A DNA stretch of 64,000 nucleotides from Sphingomonas sp. Y38-1Y. GTDB lineage: Bacteria; Pseudomonadota; Alphaproteobacteria; Sphingomonadales; Sphingomonadaceae. Positions 59,921 through 64,000 of the stretch are shown here, in pieces (within the stretch, counting starts at the first letter, position 1; each line of letters opens with the position of its first letter). The notes beneath the pieces are model-generated. The model ran no database searches and was not told the DNA's origin. It saw only the letters and a list, made by a program, of their open reading frames with translations. Location: assembly GCF_032391395.1 (NCBI RefSeq), contig NZ_CP135916.1, positions 2,170,001-2,234,000 of the forward strand, read 5' to 3'. The position numbers and the translations under genes were made by a program.

Positions 59921-60745
59921 ATGCCCTATGTGAAGACGCAGGACGGAACCGACCTCTACGTCAAGGACTGGGGCAGCGGCCGGCCGGTCGTGCTGCTGCA
60001 CGGCTGGCCGCTCAACGCCGACAGCTGGGAGCCGCAGGCGATCGCGCTGGCAGAAGCGGGGCACCGCGTCATCGCCTATGACCGGCGCGGGTTCGGTCGG
60101 TCGGGCCAGCCCTGGAGCGGCCACGACTATGACACCTATGCCGACGATCTGAAGACGGTGCTGGAGGCGGCGGGCGCCACCGAAAACGTCGCGCTGGTCG
60201 GCTTCTCGATGGGCGGCGGCGAGGTCGTCCGCTACATGAGCCGTCATGGCGGCGCGGGCGTCACGCATGCCGCGCTGATCGGGTCAGTCGCGCCCGGCAT
60301 CCTCAAGTCCGATGCCAACCCCGACGGCGTGCCGGAAGCACAGCTTCAGGAGATCGCCGGCCAGATCGCTGCCGACCGCGCCAAGTTCTTCCAGAGCTTC
60401 CTGCGCGATTTCTACGGCGTCGGCGTCATCTCGCACCCGGTCAGCGACCCGCTGGTCGAGCAGTCGTGGAACGTCGCGATGCAGGCGAGCCTCCATGCGA
60501 CGCTCGAGGCGGCGAAGGCGTGGGGGTTCACCGACTTCACCCCCGACCTCGCGGCGGTGAACGTGCCGACGCTCATCATCCATGGGACCAGTGACGCGAC
60601 GGTGCCGATCGGCGCGACCGCGCATCGGGCGGCGCAGGGGATCGCGCGCAATCAGCTCGTCGAATATTCGGGCGCGCCGCATGGCCTGTTCGCGACCGAG
60701 AGCGACCGCCTGACGCGCGACCTGCTCACCTTTCTGGGTGGCTGA
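59921..60745 (+). CDS. Alpha/beta hydrolase (non-heme chloroperoxidase-like)
   Basis: The 274-residue protein has the oxyanion-hole HGWPLN, the nucleophile elbow GFSMGGGE, the acid Asp in HGTSDATVP and the catalytic His in APHGLF, a layout typical of the cofactor-free chloroperoxidase/arylesterase group. The real substrate is unknown. AAGGAG lies upstream of the ATG at 59921. The candidate stress promoter suggests induction under stress. Confidence 0.92.
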   Translation: MPYVKTQDGTDLYVKDWGSGRPVVLLHGWPLNADSWEPQAIALAEAGHRVIAYDRRGFGRSGQPWSGHDYDTYADDLKTVLEAAGATENVALVGFSMGGGEVVRYMSRHGGAGVTHAALIGSVAPGILKSDANPDGVPEAQLQEIAGQIAADRAKFFQSFLRDFYGVGVISHPVSDPLVEQSWNVAMQASLHATLEAAKAWGFTDFTPDLAAVNVPTLIIHGTSDATVPIGATAHRAAQGIARNQLVEYSGAPHGLFATESDRLTRDLLTFLGG

Positions 60746-60748
60746 TCC

Positions 60749-61318
60749 TCAATCGTGATGGCGATGGTGCCGCCGCCGCCACTTGGCGGCGGTGCGCACC
60801 CGCCAGAACCAGTCGGCGGCGAAATAGCCGACCACCGCGCTGACCGCCGAAATGACGAACAGCCCGAACAGCATCGCCGGCGCGGCCTCCGATAGCAGCC
60901 AGCCGATCCACTGCGACACGCTGGCGTGCGAATCGATCAGCGCCATGAAGCCCGATACGTCGGCGCTGCGCCCCAGCAGGAAATTGCCGAGCCATGCCGA
61001 CGCCAGCAGGATGAAGGGCGTCGTCAGCGGATTGCTGAGGAAGGTCATCCCCGCCGCGATCGGGATGTTCGCGCGGAACGGCAGCGCCAGCATGGCGGCG
61101 CCCGCGATCTGAAGGCCGGGGATCATCAGGAAGATTCCGACGAACAGCCCCAGCGCCGTGCCACGCGGGACGGACCGGCGAGTGAACCGCCACAGCGCCG
61201 GCGCAAGCACCCGGTGCGCGACGGGTCGAAGGATGCGGACCTGCTCGAGCTGTTCGCGCGTCGGCACGTTCGCCGCGATCTGGCGCGCCAGCCAGTCCTT
61301 GCGCTTGGGTTCACGCAT
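60749..61318 (-). CDS. DUF2062 membrane protein
   Basis: The 189 residues have a charged N-terminus (MREPKRKDW...), four hydrophobic helices and the DUF2062 pattern VPRGTALGLFVGIF...RANIPIAA...LSNPLTTPFI. The C-terminus is a short Arg/His-rich tail. The function of the family is not established. It starts two bases after smpB ends on the same strand, suggesting coupling. Confidence 0.88.
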   Translation of the reverse strand: MREPKRKDWLARQIAANVPTREQLEQVRILRPVAHRVLAPALWRFTRRSVPRGTALGLFVGIFLMIPGLQIAGAAMLALPFRANIPIAAGMTFLSNPLTTPFILLASAWLGNFLLGRSADVSGFMALIDSHASVSQWIGWLLSEAAPAMLFGLFVISAVSAVVGYFAADWFWRVRTAAKWRRRHHRHHD

Positions 61319-61319
61319 G

Positions 61320-61802
61320 TCAGCCGCGGTCGCGCAGCAGGCGCTGCTGCTCACGCTTCCAGTCTCGCTCCTTGATCGTCTCGCGCTTGTCATGCGCCTT
61401 CTTGCCCTTGGCCAGCGCCAGCTCGACCTTCGCCCGCCCGCGTCCGTTGAAATAGATGCTGAGCGGCACGAGGGTCATGCCCTCACGCGCGACCGCGCCG
61501 TGGAGCTTGCCTATCTCGCGGGCATGAAGGAGCAGTTTACGCGGACGCTTGGGCACGTGATTGTGCCGGTTGCCGTGGCTGAATTCGGGAATGTTGGCGT
61601 TGACCAGCCACACCTGCTCGTCGCGCACCTCGGCGTAGCTCTCGGCGATCGATCCCTCGCCAAAGCGCAGCGACTTCACCTCGGTACCGGTGAGCGCCAG
61701 CCCCGCCTCGTACACGTCCTCGATGAAATATTCGAAGCGCGCGCGCCGGTTCTCGGCGACGACCTTCTTCTTGTCGAACAATGTGGGGCGGGGTCGCGAC
61801 AT
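61320..61802 (-). CDS. smpB: SsrA-binding protein
   Basis: Partner of tmRNA in rescuing stalled ribosomes. The 160 residues include the beta-barrel motifs [40 protein letters not shown] and the basic C-terminal tail ([17 protein letters not shown]). It lies downstream of dapA on the same strand, separated by a convergent small gene. Confidence 0.97.
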   Translation of the reverse strand: MSRPRPTLFDKKKVVAENRRARFEYFIEDVYEAGLALTGTEVKSLRFGEGSIAESYAEVRDEQVWLVNANIPEFSHGNRHNHVPKRPRKLLLHAREIGKLHGAVAREGMTLVPLSIYFNGRGRAKVELALAKGKKAHDKRETIKERDWKREQQRLLRDRG

Positions 61803-61901
61803 GGGATCGCGGGAGATAGGCGCGCGTTGCAGGAAAGGGAAGCCGGGTTGCGCCGTTCGCGCGGTCGCGGCATCCTGAGCGTCACTAGGATGGAGGACGA
61901 G

Positions 61902-62147
61902 ATGGTTCGACCGTTGATCTTCACCGCCCTGCTGGCGTCATTGTCGATCCCGGCAGCGGCGCAGACAGCGCCGCGGGCCGATGGTGGCTCGCTGAGCACA
62001 ATCGGGTCGCCGACGAACACCTTCGGCCATGCGCGGCCCAGCGAAGGCGTCGTGTGCCTCTACAATCGGGGGCGGAAAGCGAACGAGTGCCACAGCCGCG
62101 CCGAATGGCAGCGGATCGCCGACCGGATGGAGCCGGCCCGGCGCTGA
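61902..62147 (+). CDS. Small secreted protein, uncharacterised
   Basis: The 81 residues start with a signal peptide ([18 protein letters not shown]) and continue as a Gly/Ser/Arg-rich mature part with two Cys (VVCLYNRG and KANECHSR) that could pair. The ATG at 61902 has GAGGA five bases upstream; an ATG at 61890 in the same frame is a weaker choice. It is convergent with dapA with three bases between the stops. Confidence 0.72.
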   Translation: MVRPLIFTALLASLSIPAAAQTAPRADGGSLSTIGSPTNTFGHARPSEGVVCLYNRGRKANECHSRAEWQRIADRMEPARR

Positions 62148-62150
62148 CCG

Positions 62151-63032
62151 TCAGCCGATGCCCGCGTGGGCGAGCGCGGCATCGACCGCGCGCTTCGATG
62201 CATCGGACGGCTCGGTCATCGGCAGGCGCAGCTCCGGCGAGAAGCCCGGACGGACCTTCGACAGCGCATTTTTGACCGGGCCGGGCGAGGCGTCACTAAA
62301 CAGCGCCAGGTGAAGCGGGAACAGCTTGTCCTGAAGCTCCAGCGCTGCGGTGTAATCGCCGCGCGCGCAGGCGGCCTGGAAATCGGCACAGAGCCGCGGC
62401 GCGACGTTGGCGGTCACCGACACGCAGCCGCTTCCCCCCATCGCCAGGAAGCCGAGCGCGGTGTCGTCGTTGCCCGACAGCTGGCAGAAATCCTCGCCGC
62501 ACGCTGCGCGTTGCATCGACACGCGCGCCAGCACGCCCGTCGCATCCTTGACGCCGACGAACACGCCCGGGAAGTCGGCGACCAGCTGCCCCATCGTCTC
62601 GACCGCGATGTCGGTCACGGTGCGCGCGGGAACGTTATAAAGGACGATCGGCAAGCCGCCCTCGGCCGCCAGTTTGGCGAAATGGGCATAGACGCCCGCC
62701 TGATTGGGGCGGTTGTAATAGGGCGGCACCAGCAGCGCCGCGGCCGCGCCGGCCGCCTTTGCCGCGACCATGTGCTCCAGCGCGACCGACGTGTCGTTCG
62801 ACCCGCAGCCGGCGATCACCGGCACCCGCCCGTTCGCCTGATCGATGCAGACGCCCAGAACGTGGTTGTGCTCGGCGATCGACATCGTCGCCGCCTCGCC
62901 GGTCGTGCCGCAGGGGACGAGCGCGCTCGATCCCTCCTCGATCTGCCAGTCGATCAGGGCGCGAAACGTCGGTTCGTCGAAGCGGCCATCGCGGAACGGC
63001 GTGGCGAGCGCCGGAATCGAACCCGAGAACAT
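62151..63032 (-). CDS. dapA: 4-hydroxy-tetrahydrodipicolinate synthase
   Basis: Enzyme of lysine and diaminopimelate synthesis that condenses pyruvate and aspartate semialdehyde. The 293 residues have LVPCGTTGEAATM, the catalytic Tyr in VLYNVPARTV and the Schiff-base Lys in VGVKDATG. The ATG at 63032 (MFSGSIPALATPF) matches the family; ATG at 63053 is possible. Divergent from the transglycosylase gene. Confidence 0.97.
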   Translation of the reverse strand: MFSGSIPALATPFRDGRFDEPTFRALIDWQIEEGSSALVPCGTTGEAATMSIAEHNHVLGVCIDQANGRVPVIAGCGSNDTSVALEHMVAAKAAGAAAALLVPPYYNRPNQAGVYAHFAKLAAEGGLPIVLYNVPARTVTDIAVETMGQLVADFPGVFVGVKDATGVLARVSMQRAACGEDFCQLSGNDDTALGFLAMGGSGCVSVTANVAPRLCADFQAACARGDYTAALELQDKLFPLHLALFSDASPGPVKNALSKVRPGFSPELRLPMTEPSDASKRAVDAALAHAGIG

Positions 63033-63103
63033 GCTGAGAAAACTGCCCGTCAAGAGGATTTTCGGGGGCGACAGATAGGGCCGGGGTGCATATCCTGTCC
63101 AGC

Positions 63104-64000
63104 ATGACGGGACTGTTTTCCAAAGTCATCCTGATCGGCGCCGGCGTTTCGGGTGCCGCCCTTACCGCGCAGACGATGGTGCAGCCCCTGCCCTCGTCGG
63201 TGCCGCAGGCGCGCCAGACCTGGCCGCCACGCGGCCTCGACCAGGTGCAGCCGACGCAGCCATCGTCGCAGACGGTCCAGCCGCTGCCGCAGCAGGTAAG
63301 CGATCCGCTCGTCACGACGATCGACGAATGGAAGCGGCTACAGCAATCCGATCGCTGGCCGTTCTTCGACTATGCCAACTTCCTCCTCGCGCATCCGGGC
63401 TGGCCGGGCGAGGCGGGACGGCGCCAGGCGGCGGAGGCGGTGCTCGACAGCGGCGCCAGCGCGCCGGCGCTCGTCATCCGCTTCTTCCAGCGGTTTCCGC
63501 CCGTGTCCGGCGCAGGCCGCACGCGCTTTGCCGAGGCGCTGGAGGTCAGCGGTCGGCGTGGCGAGGCGCAGGAGCAGGCGCGGCTCGCGTGGCGCGGCGG
63601 CGTGCTGCGCACCACCGATGAGGCCAAGCTCATCACCGGCTTCCCTGGCGCGATCGGCCCGGCCGATCACGACGCGCGGATGGACGCGCTGCTCTGGGCC
63701 GGCTCGACGAGCTCGGCGCAGCGCCAGCTGGCGCTCGTCTCACCCGGCCGGCGCGCGTTGTTCGCCGCCCGTCTGGCGTTCCGCACCGGCGCTGCCGATG
63801 CTGGGAGCCTAGACGCCGCGGTGTCCCCCGCTGATCGCGACGATGCCGGCTACATCGCCGACCGGGCGCAATGGCTGCGGAGTGGCGGGTCGAGCCCGGC
63901 CGCGCGCGCCTATCTCGCGCAATCCCGTCGCACGCTGACCGCACCGAGCGATGTCGAGGCGTGGTACGAAGTGCTGCTGACCAACGCGCGCGCCGCCGCG
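63104..64000 (+). CDS. Soluble lytic transglycosylase, N-terminal part (runs off the window)
   Basis: The 299 codons present encode an N-terminal signal-like stretch, a Pro/Gln-rich linker (about 25-65) and a helical region with WPFFDYANFLLAHPGWPGE and repeated Arg/Ala-rich helices, typical of the ring-shaped superhelical part of Slt-type transglycosylases. The catalytic lysozyme-like domain is beyond position 64000 and is not seen. Its place next to dapA fits the arrangement known in sphingomonads. Confidence 0.75.
   Translation, partial: MTGLFSKVILIGAGVSGAALTAQTMVQPLPSSVPQARQTWPPRGLDQVQPTQPSSQTVQPLPQQVSDPLVTTIDEWKRLQQSDRWPFFDYANFLLAHPGWPGEAGRRQAAEAVLDSGASAPALVIRFFQRFPPVSGAGRTRFAEALEVSGRRGEAQEQARLAWRGGVLRTTDEAKLITGFPGAIGPADHDARMDALLWAGSTSSAQRQLALVSPGRRALFAARLAFRTGAADAGSLDAAVSPADRDDAGYIADRAQWLRSGGSSPAARAYLAQSRRTLTAPSDVEAWYEVLLTNARAAA

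Overview
The window looks like a chromosomal segment of an alphaproteobacterium of the order Sphingomonadales, most likely Sphingomonas or a close relative. The evidence is very high GC, an alphaproteobacterial core gene order (uppS-cdsA-dxr-rseP, rpsB-tsf-pyrH-frr, fabD-fabG-acpP-fabF-mltG, mreBCD-mrdA-rodA), UvsE, an alphaproteobacterial-type SOS box and candidate sigma-EcfG promoters. I see no prophage, insertion sequence, CRISPR array or rRNA. There is one tRNA gene, tRNA-Lys(CTT).

Positions 1-6.2 kb (minus strand) run rpsB, tsf, pyrH, frr, uppS, cdsA, dxr and the start of rseP: translation, UMP synthesis, ribosome recycling, and isoprenoid, phospholipid and envelope functions. Positions 6.5-9.6 kb hold a small membrane protein, psd-pssA (phosphatidylethanolamine synthesis) and icd. 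Positions 9.6-15.4 kb carry an SDR oxidoreductase and the fatty-acid cluster. That cluster is interrupted between fabG and fabD by a GxxExxY gene flanked by inverted repeats. Positions 15.5-17.4 kb hold an RcnB-like secreted protein and the rpsF-rpsR-rplI operon. Positions 17.4-21 kb hold a tiny lipobox peptide, a peroxiredoxin-like/2OG-oxygenase fusion, a DUF962 protein and mutL. Positions 21-26.6 kb are the rod-shape operon, followed by tRNA-Lys.

The most unusual block is 27.1-33.6 kb: a translationally coupled signalling operon of a CHASE3-GAF-histidine kinase-REC-REC-REC protein, CheR, a receiver-less CheB and a REC-kinase-REC protein, with no CheA, CheW or chemoreceptor. After it come a GMC oxidoreductase with its Tat-type small subunit (33.6-35.9 kb), UvsE, a cupin, a conserved hypothetical, a divergent second cis-prenyltransferase, a class-I glutamine amidotransferase, an MDR reductase and a large GAF/PAS hybrid kinase (to 43.9 kb).

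Positions 44.1-49.0 kb are a cobalamin riboswitch and a tightly overlapped B12 uptake operon (btuB, btuF, btuC, btuD). Positions 49-59.7 kb hold a LacI regulator, cytochrome b561, an M16 peptidase, a SleB-type wall hydrolase, small secreted and GFA proteins, a UvrD/PcrA helicase with a candidate SOS box, an acyltransferase and a WYL-like protein. Positions 59.9-64 kb hold an alpha/beta hydrolase behind a candidate general-stress promoter, a DUF2062 protein, smpB, a small secreted protein, dapA and the start of a soluble lytic transglycosylase.

Paired palindromic repeats lie immediately downstream of four stop codons (mutL, the 40.8-43.9 kb kinase, sleB, uvrD). All protein functions are assigned by reading motifs and overall resemblance to known families; no database search was run.
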